Assembly: GCA_900541495.1 (NCBI GenBank) | Contig: UQKC01000003.1 | Coordinates: 27,132 to 91,131, forward strand | Direction of reading: 5' to 3' | Origin: an uncultured Ruminococcus sp. | GTDB lineage: Bacteria; Bacillota; Clostridia; Oscillospirales; Ruminococcaceae | DNA length: 64,000 nucleotides | Part shown: in pieces, positions 25,320 through 32,644 of the stretch | Position numbering within the stretch: position 1 is the stretch's first letter | Layout of the letters: each line of letters opens with the position of its first letter | Made by a program: the position numbers and the translations under genes | Notes under the pieces: model-generated | Database searches by the model: none | The model's input: the letters and a program-made list of their open reading frames with translations, nothing else | Told to the model about the DNA's origin: nothing

Positions 25320-25703
25320 TTGGACACGAAAGTTTTTTAGGAATATCAGGAAGCTTATCTTGCCGACCCGAAATCGGGTCCTTGCCCATTTTTTAAAAAA
25401 GGCGATACTTTTATTCTTAAAAGAACACCCGAACGCGATGACTTTTATCATCTGATGAACGGTAAATTCTGCGGCGAAGCTTGGGACGCAATAAGCAGAT
25501 ATGTTTATGCTGCTTTGCAGGGCGGCTCAATAATGCACAAGTGGACTAACGATGAACGAATGATGATAGCCTGCTGTAATGACGGCACTCGTCCTGTTAT
25601 CTTCAAGATAGAGCGCATTGACATTCCGGAAAATGAGGAAGAACGGCTCTGGCTCGAAAAGCAGGATTTCAAAAACTCCATTGATGATGCCTACACCGGC
25701 TAA
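25320..25703 (+). pseudogene. TIGR04076-like small protein gene interrupted by an in-frame amber codon
   Basis: A TTG codon at 25320, with GGAGGAAAG upstream, opens the frame MDTKVF and then meets TAG at 25338-25340. The same frame continues without a break for 120 codons. The continuation has the features I associate with the TIGR04076 family: SGPCPFFKKGDTF, then GKFCGEAWDAI, ALQGGS, ACCNDGTRPVIFKIERI. The family's length is about 90-130 residues, so the whole frame is the expected gene. No ATG, GTG or TTG codon lies between the TAG and the conserved CPFF segment; the first in-frame ATG is at 25455, after it. The likeliest reading is a recent nonsense mutation (one base from GAG or AAG). The family's role is not known. 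Confidence 0.7.
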
Positions 25704-25746
25704 ACTTGGTTCGTCAAAATATTATGTTCGCCCAAACTTACAAATG

Positions 25747-25775
25747 TTGTTTTAAGAAAATTAATGTGATACAAT
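25747..25775 (+). promoter_or_regulatory. Promoter of the ATC-hydrolase-like gene
   Basis: TTGTTT (25747-25752), a 17-bp spacer ending in the extended -10 TGA, and TACAAT (25770-25775) lie 43 bp before the ATG at 25818. Confidence 0.6.
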
Positions 25776-25817
25776 GTTATCAGAATTTCACAATAATTTT
25801 GTTAAAGGACGATCGTT

Positions 25818-26411
25818 ATGAAAAAATATATTCCCGAAAAGATGATAATGCAGAGCAGATTCAGAAACTTTTACAGCGAATGGAGCGAGAACGACAAGCT
25901 TCGTTTGTGTGAAAAGATGTCGGAGCTTATAACCGAAAACCCTGATTATGCCGATGATAAAAATTACGGACATTTGTGCAATCTCATCACGGCTCTGGCA
26001 ATGGTGCTCGTGCTTGAAGAAGGCGGAAAATCACGCAGTGAAGCCGAAAAAGCCGTTGCCAATGTGATGTATACGTTTCTTGAGCCGACAAAAGCATCAA
26101 TGGAAAAACTTGCGAGCCACGGCTGGTTCGTGAAGTTTTTGAAGATAACAATGCCGATAAAATTTGCTCACACGCTCGGCTTCGGCTGGGACGTGGAATT
26201 TCCGAAATGCCCAAACGACTGCTTCACGATGATAACTCACAAGTGCATTTATCAGCAGCTTTTCACGAAGTACGGTATGCCCGAAATGACGGCGGTGTTC
26301 TGCGAGGTCGATGACCTTATGTACAGCGCTCTGCCGCGCGCGGAGTTCATTTACACCGAACAGATCGGACGCGGCGGAAGTATGTGCGATTATACTTTTA
26401 AAAAGAGGTAA
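25818..26411 (+). CDS. L-2-amino-thiazoline-4-carboxylic acid hydrolase-like protein
   Basis: This 197-residue protein has the ATC-hydrolase (PF14196) layout: a helical first half, then FTMITHKCIYQQLFTKYGMPEM, AVFCEVDDLMYSALP and an end with IGRGGSMCDYTFKK. The Cys, Asp and CD residues of these segments are the conserved ones. Named members open a thiazoline ring on the way to cysteine, but many relatives lie near regulators or exporters with no tested role. AAAGGACGATCGTT precedes the ATG. The ogt gene starts 1 bp after the stop, so the two are probably co-transcribed. Confidence 0.75.
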   Translation: MKKYIPEKMIMQSRFRNFYSEWSENDKLRLCEKMSELITENPDYADDKNYGHLCNLITALAMVLVLEEGGKSRSEAEKAVANVMYTFLEPTKASMEKLASHGWFVKFLKITMPIKFAHTLGFGWDVEFPKCPNDCFTMITHKCIYQQLFTKYGMPEMTAVFCEVDDLMYSALPRAEFIYTEQIGRGGSMCDYTFKKR

Positions 26412-26412
26412 A

Positions 26413-26946
26413 ATGGTTTACACGATGAATTATTCTTCTCCGCTCGGAGAAATACTGCTTGCAGCGAACGAAGTCGGTCTGATTGGGCTATGGTTTTACG
26501 GGCAGAAATATTTCGCCGCCAACCTTGCGTACGAAATCGCCGAGGGAACAACGCCCGCTTTAGAGCAGGCGAAAGAGTGGCTCGATATATATTTCGGCGG
26601 AAACGAGCCGAATTTTACGCCGCCGCTCCACCCTATCGGCACAGATTTTCGGCGCGAAGTCTGGGACATACTTTTGAAGATACCGTACGGTAAAACGGTA
26701 ACTTACGATGATATCGCGCGAGAACTTGCGGAAAAAAAAGGCACTGCGAAGATGTCCGCGCAGGCGGTCGGCGGCGCTGTCGGACACAATGAGATATCGA
26801 TAATCATACCCTGCCACCGTGTTGTCGGAACGAACGGAAGCCTTACGGGTTACGCAGGCGGAATTGACAAAAAGGTCGGTCTGCTGACGCTTGAAAAGGC
26901 TGATATGAGCGGATTTTTCGTGCCGAAAAAGGGAACGGCACTTTAA
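26413..26946 (+). CDS. ogt: Methylated-DNA--protein-cysteine methyltransferase
   Basis: The enzyme removes O6-methyl groups from guanine by transfer to its own Cys. The 177-residue product has the active-site PCHRVVG motif, preceded by GGAVGHNEISIII and followed by GSLTGYAGG, and the DNA-binding FRREVWDILLKIPYGKTVTY segment. The ATG at 26413 follows AAGAGGTAAA and directly succeeds the previous stop; an upstream extension in the same frame overlaps the preceding gene and is not homologous. It is an ordinary Ogt/Ada-C protein and acts alone and suicidally. Confidence 0.94.
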   Translation: MVYTMNYSSPLGEILLAANEVGLIGLWFYGQKYFAANLAYEIAEGTTPALEQAKEWLDIYFGGNEPNFTPPLHPIGTDFRREVWDILLKIPYGKTVTYDDIARELAEKKGTAKMSAQAVGGAVGHNEISIIIPCHRVVGTNGSLTGYAGGIDKKVGLLTLEKADMSGFFVPKKGTAL

Positions 26947-27100
26947 TATTTTATATAGAGAGCCCCTAATATTAGCGCCGAAAAAATATAGGAAAATTGC
27001 TGCCCGAAGCCTTAACTTCATTTGTTCGGAATTTTCTTATAAACGGCGATAATATATAAGTACCCCTCCAAAATACCCGATTTTCCCTCCCCAAGATCTG

Positions 27101-27176
27101 CACCGCTCAAAGGAGTTTGAACGTTTTTCAAGTGACCGTAAATGTTCAAAAATCACTCCTTTGAGCGGTGTTTTTT
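27101..27176 (+). terminator. Large-loop terminator after ogt
   Basis: CACCGCTCAAAGGAGT (27101-27116) pairs perfectly over 16 bp with ACTCCTTTGAGCGGTG (27155-27170), followed by TTTTTT. The 38-nt loop contains a smaller inverted pair (TTGAAC / GTTCAA). Confidence 0.8.
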
Positions 27177-27187
27177 CGTGCCTGTCC

Positions 27188-27216
27188 TTGACAAAACGGC
27201 ATTAAAATGGTATTAT
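27188..27216 (+). promoter_or_regulatory. Promoter of the AraC-family gene
   Basis: TTGACA (27188-27193), a 17-bp spacer and TATTAT (27211-27216) lie 31 bp before the ATG at 27248. Confidence 0.75.
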
Positions 27217-27247
27217 TAAAAGCAGATTTTAAGCCGAGGTGCATAGA

Positions 27248-28063
27248 ATGCAAAAGCAAGTTTTTCCGATAATCGGAGATGAAAAAGGCCTGCCGTTTTA
27301 TATTGTCGGCATAGGTGTGGAATGCTGGCAGTATCCCGTTGACCGAACGGGCGGCTATGATTATCCGCAAATACTCGTCACGAATGAGGGCGAGGGCGAA
27401 ATAACCGTTAACGACGAGAGCGTGAAGCTGCCCGAAAATTCCGTTTTCTATATTCCCCCGCATCTTCCACATAAATATCATTCACTGTCCAAGGCTTGGA
27501 TAGTGAGCTGGATATGTTTTTCAGGTTATGGCGCAGAACCGCTGCTCGAAAAATGGGGACTTGACCACTACGATTACTTTCCTGCTGCTGATGCTGAGCG
27601 AATGAACCGCATACTCCGCAAGGCTTATTACACGATAAAGAGCGACAAAATTTACGGCAATCACTATGCTTCAGCGAACCTTTATGACCTGCTTATCGAA
27701 TACAGAAAAATCGCGGACAACCGCCAGTCGGAGCTGACTTCCGTAAGCACAGCGGCGCTTGCAGACGTGCTCCGGTTCATCGAAGAAAACTATTCGGGCG
27801 CGATAAAGCTTGCCGATATGGCTAACACGGCTGGCATCACCGAGCAGCATCTTTGCCGACTTTTCAAGAAAAATTTCCAGATGCGTCCAATGGAATACCT
27901 TACAAAAGTGCGCATACAACACGCAAAGGAAATGCTTGTTTACTCCGAAAAAAATATTGCCGATATCGCGAAAGCCGCAGGCTTCCCCGACAATTCCTAC
28001 TTCTCCGCCCAGTTCAAAAAATACGAGGGCATCACTCCCGGCGAATACCGCGGCGGAAAATGA
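27248..28063 (+). CDS. AraC-family transcriptional regulator
   Basis: The 271-residue protein has an N-terminal cupin-like ligand domain (about 1-150, with GEGEITVNDE and the PPHLPHKYHSL segment) and a C-terminal double helix-turn-helix (about 175-271: IKLADMANTAGITEQHLCRLFKKNFQMRP, then ADIAKAAGFPDNSYFSAQFKKYEGITPGEYR). Such regulators usually respond to a sugar or small metabolite. The ATG at 27248 has GAGGTG seven bases upstream; an ATG nine bases earlier does not. No sugar genes lie beside it, so its target is unclear. Confidence 0.92.
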   Translation: MQKQVFPIIGDEKGLPFYIVGIGVECWQYPVDRTGGYDYPQILVTNEGEGEITVNDESVKLPENSVFYIPPHLPHKYHSLSKAWIVSWICFSGYGAEPLLEKWGLDHYDYFPAADAERMNRILRKAYYTIKSDKIYGNHYASANLYDLLIEYRKIADNRQSELTSVSTAALADVLRFIEENYSGAIKLADMANTAGITEQHLCRLFKKNFQMRPMEYLTKVRIQHAKEMLVYSEKNIADIAKAAGFPDNSYFSAQFKKYEGITPGEYRGGK

Positions 28064-28083
28064 ATCCGAAAGGACACAGCATA

Positions 28084-28534
28084 ATGAACGACGAAATTAT
28101 CCTTGACTTTAACGCGCTTTGTAGGTTTGCAGAGCGGAAAAAGCTTTCGGCGGAAGCTGAAAAATACATAGCTCGGACTTACCGAGCGTGAGGCAGGCTT
28201 GGCTTGCTACAATTCTGCGACAAAGGCCGCTGACCTTGACGACAGAACGGTTTTCGTCAAGGAGGAAAAGATAGAAAACCGCCTTCCATCGGACGGCGGA
28301 AAGCCATTCTCGCACGAAGAATTATCAGCCGTGCATTCCGAGCTTGAAAGAGCCGAAATTTCACCCGAAAACATTTATAAATCGGGATTTTTCAATATTT
28401 GCTTCGAGCAATCTCTTCTTAAACAACCCGAGGACAGCGTTCGCATAAGAGAAATGATGCGCCACATCAAGCGCAGTGCCGAAGAACTTGATCTCGAGTA
28501 TGAAAATTACTGCAAAATGCGCAACAAAGCATAA
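28084..28534 (+). pseudogene. Frameshifted gene of unknown function
   Basis: An ATG at 28084 with AAAGGA upstream opens MNDEIILDFNALCRFAERKKLSAEAEKYIA and stops at 28191. The +1 frame then continues from 28172 as LGLTEREAGLACYNSATKAA and runs on to 28534, ending KMRNKA. The two parts join naturally if one base has been lost between about 28166 and 28175, giving one hydrophilic, helical protein of about 150 residues. The start lies 20 bp after the AraC stop, so both were probably one operon. I do not recognise the family. A sequencing error is the main alternative to a real frameshift. Confidence 0.6.
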
Positions 28535-28538
28535 AATT

Positions 28539-28578
28539 ATCGCCGAACAAAGCGTTTGAAAGCGTTTTGTTCGGCGAT
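28539..28578. terminator. Bidirectional terminator between convergent genes
   Basis: ATCGCCGAACAAA (from 28539) pairs with TTTGTTCGGCGAT (to 28578). The plus strand continues with TTATTATTTTTC and the minus strand with an A/T-rich tract. It separates the frameshifted gene from the leftward methyltransferase gene. Confidence 0.8.
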
Positions 28579-28581
28579 TTA

Positions 28582-29367
28582 TTATTTTTCCATAACGATT
28601 ATCTTGTTGGAGATATTGCTTACGAATTTTATTTTGCCGAGGAATTTATATATCGGTGCGAACACCGCCATTCCCTCGCAAAGGCTATGCTCTTCAACAT
28701 AGCGGAAGCCCGAAATTATTTTGTCAAGCTCCTCGCCGTTTTTAACGCCCCAAGTGAACTTCGCCTTGCTGCCCTCGATCGACTTTTCTTTCATTCGCTT
28801 TGCGACCATTGGGCTCATCGTTTCGACCAGTACAACGGCGTGTTCAAAGCGTTTTTCGATGACCGCGAATATTTGCTTCACATCGCTCTCGGAAAGATAC
28901 ATCGTCAGACCCTCGATGATAACGAGCGCAGGAACGTCTTTTTCCGCTATCTCTCCGCCCCAGTCGTCCATTGCCGACATTGGTATCTGCGTTATCTTTT
29001 CGGTCGGGGTAAGTATCTTGCTTCGCACTTCGATAGTTTCGGGCAGGTCGAGATTGTACCAGTGCGAGAAGTTTTTCATTCGGTAACAGCGCGTGTCCAG
29101 ACCGCAGGCGATATTTACGACAACAGCGTTTTTGAACTTCGCGAGATATTTTTTCGCAAGTCTGTCGAGGACTATCGTTCGTGCGATAACGCCGTCATGC
29201 ATCGCTCTATCCTTATCGGCGAGCGAGAAATCATAGTTGAGCTTTTCGACTATTTCAACAGCCTTTTTATCCGATATCGCGCCGCGCGTTTTTGTTTCTT
29301 TCGCTCTTGCATAAATAGTTTGCAGCATCGTTTCGGGAACGCCCGAAAGTGTTATTTTTTCACCCAT
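28582..29367 (-). CDS. Leucine-carboxyl-methyltransferase-type SAM methyltransferase
   Basis: The 261-residue protein resembles the LCM/PPM1 family (PF04072), which in bacteria includes polyketide O-methyltransferases such as TcmP. Landmarks are GVPETMLQTIYARAKET at the N terminus, the SAM loop VVNIACGLDTRCYR, YNLDLPE and the IIEGLTMYLS segment. The ATG at 29367 has AAAGGGA eight bases upstream. Its promoter region carries a perfect copy of the GTTAGC-N4-GCTAAC operator found before the two ABC exporters. A role in modifying the compound they export, or a toxic compound, is plausible but unproven. Confidence 0.85.
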   Translation of the reverse strand: MGEKITLSGVPETMLQTIYARAKETKTRGAISDKKAVEIVEKLNYDFSLADKDRAMHDGVIARTIVLDRLAKKYLAKFKNAVVVNIACGLDTRCYRMKNFSHWYNLDLPETIEVRSKILTPTEKITQIPMSAMDDWGGEIAEKDVPALVIIEGLTMYLSESDVKQIFAVIEKRFEHAVVLVETMSPMVAKRMKEKSIEGSKAKFTWGVKNGEELDKIISGFRYVEEHSLCEGMAVFAPIYKFLGKIKFVSNISNKIIVMEK

Positions 29368-29395
29368 TTTTGATATCCCTTTCTCATATAAAAAT

Positions 29396-29428
29396 ATTAT
29401 ACCAAGCAATATGTTAGCCTTGGCTAAC
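29396..29428 (-). promoter_or_regulatory. Methyltransferase promoter with GTTAGC-N4-GCTAAC operator in place of a -35 box
   Basis: On the minus strand TATAAT (29401-29396) is followed by a 28-nt leader. The perfect palindrome GTTAGC-CTTG-GCTAAC (29413-29428) covers the spacer and the place of the -35 box, for which no good hexamer exists. Binding there could repress, or an activator could replace the missing -35. Confidence 0.68.
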
Positions 29429-29502
29429 CAATAAGCATAAAATAAACAGAATTTCTCTGCTACTTTATATTATCATATTTCCTCCAAAAAATCAAGCTTT
29501 TT

Positions 29503-29691
29503 TTACAAATGCAAAACACGGTCAAAAAGTCCGTTCAAAGCGTCCGTGTCAATTTCGGACATATCTCCGACGGATAAAGCTTCGGAACAGTCGATATAAT
29601 TAACACCGAAGAAACTGTTTTTTTCTAAAGTTTCCGAACTTTTTGCCGATAAATAAATTGCAAAGATATTTTCCGAACGGGGTGAAAACAT
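29503..29691 (-). CDS. Possible small or remnant ORF
   Basis: A 62-codon open frame (MFSPRSENIFAIYLSAKSS... ending DRVLHL) runs leftward. Its second half has codon use like real genes here and an amphipathic, acidic composition. It has no clear ribosome binding site, overlaps the start of the acylphosphatase gene by one base, and matches no family I know. It may be the tail of a decayed gene. The rest of 29430-29690 shows nothing else recognisable. Confidence 0.2.
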   Translation of the reverse strand: MFSPRSENIFAIYLSAKSSETLEKNSFFGVNYIDCSEALSVGDMSEIDTDALNGLFDRVLHL

Positions 29692-29960
29692 TGGATAAAA
29701 TACGCAGGCATTATATTTTTTACGGAAATGTGCAGGGTGTAGGCTTTCGTTATACAGCCTGCTGTACGGCACGAAACTACGGCATTTCGGGTTGGGTGAA
29801 AAACCTTGACGACGGCTCTGTTGAAATGGAAGCCGAGGGCAGACCTATTGACATAGACTATTTGATAAGCTCGCTCGAAGACCTAAAATGGGGTTCGGTC
29901 GAACGCATCGATTCAAAAAATATCCCTCTGCACGGCGGATATGATTTTGAGATATTATAA
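29691..29960 (+). CDS. acyP: Acylphosphatase, TTG start
   Basis: The 89-residue protein is of normal acylphosphatase length and hydrolyses acyl phosphates. It contains GNVQGVGFRYTA with the phosphate-binding Arg, and GWVKNLDDGSVEMEAEG with the catalytic Asn. The TTG at 29691 has GGGGTG six bases upstream and starts the protein just before the first beta strand; an ATG at 29643 in frame adds 16 unrelated residues. A MITE-like element begins at its stop codon. The gene stands alone. Confidence 0.9.
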   Translation: MDKIRRHYIFYGNVQGVGFRYTACCTARNYGISGWVKNLDDGSVEMEAEGRPIDIDYLISSLEDLKWGSVERIDSKNIPLHGGYDFEIL

Positions 29961-30122
29961 GAACCTGTCTTCATAAGAAATGTATGCGGATTTTCGAGCA
30001 TAATTTTGTTGCAGACAAGGCAAAAATCCGCAGGCGTGCTGCCGCACGGCAAGGATTTTTAACGCAGTATGCAGCAAAATTTGCCGAAAAGACGTGTGCA
30101 TATGCTTATGAAGACAGGTTCT
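29960..30122. mobile_element. 163-bp MITE-like element with perfect 18-bp inverted ends
   Basis: AGAACCTGTCTTCATAAG (29960-29977) is the exact reverse complement of CTTATGAAGACAGGTTCT (30105-30122). The interior contains further symmetry (TTTTGTTGCAG / GCAGCAAAA; GCGGATTTT / AAAAATCCGC) and a GC-rich middle (CTGCCGCACGGCA). It has no credible gene. The left end coincides with the last base of the acylphosphatase stop codon. No long target duplication is visible. Confidence 0.75.
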
Positions 30123-30130
30123 AATATTTA

Positions 30131-30165
30131 CCCGTATTTTCAGCCAAGAAATACGGGCATTTTTA
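30131..30165 (+). terminator. Hairpin between acyP/MITE and cbiC
   Basis: CCCGTATTT (30131-30139) pairs perfectly with AAATACGGG (30149-30157), followed on the plus strand by CATTTTTAT. It probably terminates rightward transcripts and may also serve the end of the leftward cobalamin operon. Confidence 0.65.
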
Positions 30166-30792
30166 TCTTCCGCCGAATTTATACAAAAGTGCATTGCATA
30201 TCGCCGCCGCAACATTGCTGCCGCCTTTTCTTCCTTTTGCAACGATATACGGCACTCCCGATGCCATTATAAGCTCTTTCGACTGGACGACGTTCACAAA
30301 TCCGACGGGAACGCCTATAACGAGCGCAGGCACAAAGCTTTTGTCCCGAATCGTTTCGCTGAGTCGGACGAGCGCTGTCGGTGCGTTTCCCACTGCGTAG
30401 ATCACAGGCTTTCCGAGCCTTGCCGCTTTGTCCACCGAGGCTGTCGCTCTGGTCGTTCCGTTCAGCTTCGCTTCGGCGGCAACGTCGTCATCGGACATAA
30501 AGCACATCACTTCACAGCCGAGTTTTTTCAGCGCAGACTTGTTCACGCCCGACTTTGCCATATTCGTATCGGTGACGATGACCGCGCCGCTTTTCAGCAG
30601 TTTTTCCGCCGTCTGCATAACATTTTCGGAGAAGCAAAGGTTGTCGAGATAGTCGAAATCCGCCGTTGTATGAATGACACGCATAACAACGGGGGCGATG
30701 TCCTCGGGGATAATCCTGCCGCCGAGTTCGCTTTCGATTATCTGAAAACTGCGCTTCTCAATATCCTCGGGCAAAACATATTCAAGGTTCAA
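30163..30792 (-). CDS. cbiC: Cobalt-precorrin-8 methylmutase (CbiC), TTG start
   Basis: CbiC moves the methyl group from C11 to C12 to give cobyrinic acid. The 209-residue product has the catalytic His in RVIHTTADFD, VTDTNMAKSGV, NAPTAL and GVPVGFVNVVQSKE, all family hallmarks. The TTG at 30792 has AAAGGGGATAG upstream and overlaps the cobA stop (TTGA). It is the last gene of the 21.5-kb cobalamin operon, and a hairpin follows. Confidence 0.96.
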   Translation of the reverse strand: MNLEYVLPEDIEKRSFQIIESELGGRIIPEDIAPVVMRVIHTTADFDYLDNLCFSENVMQTAEKLLKSGAVIVTDTNMAKSGVNKSALKKLGCEVMCFMSDDDVAAEAKLNGTTRATASVDKAARLGKPVIYAVGNAPTALVRLSETIRDKSFVPALVIGVPVGFVNVVQSKELIMASGVPYIVAKGRKGGSNVAAAICNALLYKFGGR

Positions 30793-31298
30793 AACTCTAT
30801 CCCCTTTCGCGCGGTGATGCCCTTTTCATAAGGGTGCTTGATGCACTTTATCTCGCTGACATAGTCGGCTTTTTCGATAAAAATTTCATCGGGATCTCTT
30901 CCCGTGAGAATGACTTCCGCATTTTCCAAGCCGTCAAAAATAAGCTTTTGAGCGCGTTCCCTATCCATAAGTCCGTATTTGTAAGCCGCGTTGAATTCAT
31001 CAACAATGACCATATCGAAACCGCCGCCGAAAGCTTCTTCAAGCAGGCTGTTATGGCAGGCGGTGATGTCGGCTTTATCCGCTTCGGTCATATTTTTGAA
31101 AAACGGATAGTGCCTGTCACAGCGGATAACTTTTATGTTAGGCAAAGCTTTGAGCGCCGCGAGTTCGGACGTTTCGCCGCCTTTCATCAGCTGTAAAAAG
31201 CAGACCTTCATTCCCGCTCCCGAAGCACGGAGCGCAAGTCCGAGCGAGGCCGTTGTTTTGCCCTTTCCATCGCCGCAGTAGATATGTAAAAGTCCCAT
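30789..31298 (-). CDS. cobA: Corrinoid adenosyltransferase (CobA/BtuR type)
   Basis: This enzyme transfers the adenosyl group of ATP to reduced corrinoid cobalt. The 169-residue product has the P-loop GDGKGKTTAS (9-18), the QLMKGG segment, MVIVDEFNAAYKYG and LTGRDPDE. These are typical of CobA/CobO/BtuR rather than the PduO or EutT types. It overlaps cbiA by one base and cbiC by 4 bp. Confidence 0.95.
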   Translation of the reverse strand: MGLLHIYCGDGKGKTTASLGLALRASGAGMKVCFLQLMKGGETSELAALKALPNIKVIRCDRHYPFFKNMTEADKADITACHNSLLEEAFGGGFDMVIVDEFNAAYKYGLMDRERAQKLIFDGLENAEVILTGRDPDEIFIEKADYVSEIKCIKHPYEKGITARKGIEF

Positions 31299-32644
31299 TA
31301 TTTTTCCTCCTTTGAGCGTTTTAACTCAGCGCATTTTCGTGCAAAATTCGCCGCCGTTTCGATGTTTGAATAAAAATACAGATGCGGAAAACCTGCATAC
31401 AAATTTTCATTTGCGTGAGCGCATTTCCAGTTCCGCCCGTCTGTTTTTTCCGCCGTAAAAGCTTCTCCGCAGTTCGTGCTGTCCCAGTAGTGGAACTCGT
31501 GTGCAGGAAAAGCTTCACCCTTTTTGCAAAGCAAATTGTCACTTTGAGCAGTCATTTTCACATAGCCGAAACGGTTCAGCTTCGGCATTTTGTAGGCTTT
31601 CCCGTCAATTATCCCGACAAGCTTATGCTCATTTCCGTCACTGTCTTCCAGTGTTTCGTGAAGATACATAAAGCCGCCGCACTCGGCAATTGTCGGAATC
31701 CCCGATTGGATCATTTTGCGCATACTTTCAAGCATAGCCTTGTTCTGAGCAAGCTTTTCCGCATATAATTCGGGATAGCCGCCGCAAAGGATAAGTCCGT
31801 CCGCATTTTCGGGAACGGCTTTATCATAAAGCGGCGAAAAATACACTATCTCACAGCCGAGCTTATGCAAAAGTGAAATATTATCGGCATAAATGAAGCA
31901 AAACGCACTGTCCTTTGCAACTGCGATAACGGGTCGTTCGCTTATTTTCGGTAGGCTTGGAGAAGTAAACTTCGGGAGCAGACTTTCCGCAAATTCGAGT
32001 AGTTTATCAAGCTTCAAATTTCTCTCCGCAAGCTCGCCGAGCCGTGATAATTTTTCCTTTATATCCGAAATCTCGTCCGCCGTGACAAGTCCGAGGTGAC
32101 GGCTTTCAAACGTCAGATCGTTCTTCGGAATGAACCCGAAATACTCCGTTCCAAGCTCACGGCAAAGGCTTTCCGCTTTCTCCGCAAGCTTTTCGGGCAG
32201 TTGATTGAAGATAAATCCAACGATGTTATTCGGATTTTTGTATTCGAGAAAGCCTTTCATCACCGCGCCGATAGAATCGCTCATTCCCTTGCAGCCGATG
32301 ACAATGACCGCAGGCGTTTCGGTTATCTCTGAAACGGAATATGCCGAACCTCTGCCGTTCGCGCCGTCATAGAAACCCATTACGCCCTCGATAACGGAAA
32401 TATCCGCACCGCCGCCGTTCTCGCAAAGCAGATATTTCAGCGTGTTGTCGTCACAGAAAAAGCTGTCAAGATTGAACGCCGATGTGCCGATTATTTTTTC
32501 GTGGAACATCGGGTCGATGTAGTCAGGACCGCACTTGAATGATGCAACGCGCATTTTTCTGTTGACAAGCGCCTGCAAAACCGCGCAGGTCACGGTCGTT
32601 TTTCCGCAGCCGCTATTCGTGCCGCCGATGATGATTCTTTTCAT
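31298..32644 (-). CDS. cbiA: Cobyrinate a,c-diamide synthase (CbiA)
   Basis: CbiA amidates the a and c carboxylates of cobyrinate using glutamine and ATP. The 448-residue product has the N-terminal P-loop GGTNSGCGKTT (7-17), KCGPDYIDPMFH, GVMGFYDG and a C-terminal amidotransferase domain with the nucleophile Cys in IAECGGFMYL and His in AHEFHYWD. It overlaps cbiET by 4 bp. Its amidotransferase partner step is completed by CobQ in the other operon. Confidence 0.96.
   Translation of the reverse strand: MKRIIIGGTNSGCGKTTVTCAVLQALVNRKMRVASFKCGPDYIDPMFHEKIIGTSAFNLDSFFCDDNTLKYLLCENGGGADISVIEGVMGFYDGANGRGSAYSVSEITETPAVIVIGCKGMSDSIGAVMKGFLEYKNPNNIVGFIFNQLPEKLAEKAESLCRELGTEYFGFIPKNDLTFESRHLGLVTADEISDIKEKLSRLGELAERNLKLDKLLEFAESLLPKFTSPSLPKISERPVIAVAKDSAFCFIYADNISLLHKLGCEIVYFSPLYDKAVPENADGLILCGGYPELYAEKLAQNKAMLESMRKMIQSGIPTIAECGGFMYLHETLEDSDGNEHKLVGIIDGKAYKMPKLNRFGYVKMTAQSDNLLCKKGEAFPAHEFHYWDSTNCGEAFTAEKTDGRNWKCAHANENLYAGFPHLYFYSNIETAANFARKCAELKRSKEEK

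Larger units (their letters stand above)
26947..27238. other. Intergenic region between ogt and the AraC gene
   Basis: This 292-bp stretch holds no credible gene. It contains the large terminator at 27101-27176 and the AraC promoter (27188-27216). The first 150 bp show C-rich and T-rich patches but no recognisable element. Confidence 0.6.

Noticed and set aside
25338..25340. Pyrrolysine or other recoding at the amber codon
   Set aside because: The protein is not a methylamine methyltransferase and no pyl gene is seen in the window; a simple nonsense change is more economical.
28567..29373. A 268-codon open frame on the plus strand opposite the methyltransferase
   Set aside because: It is antisense to a gene with a proper SAM-binding loop, start signal and promoter; its translation matches nothing and starts inside the terminator region.
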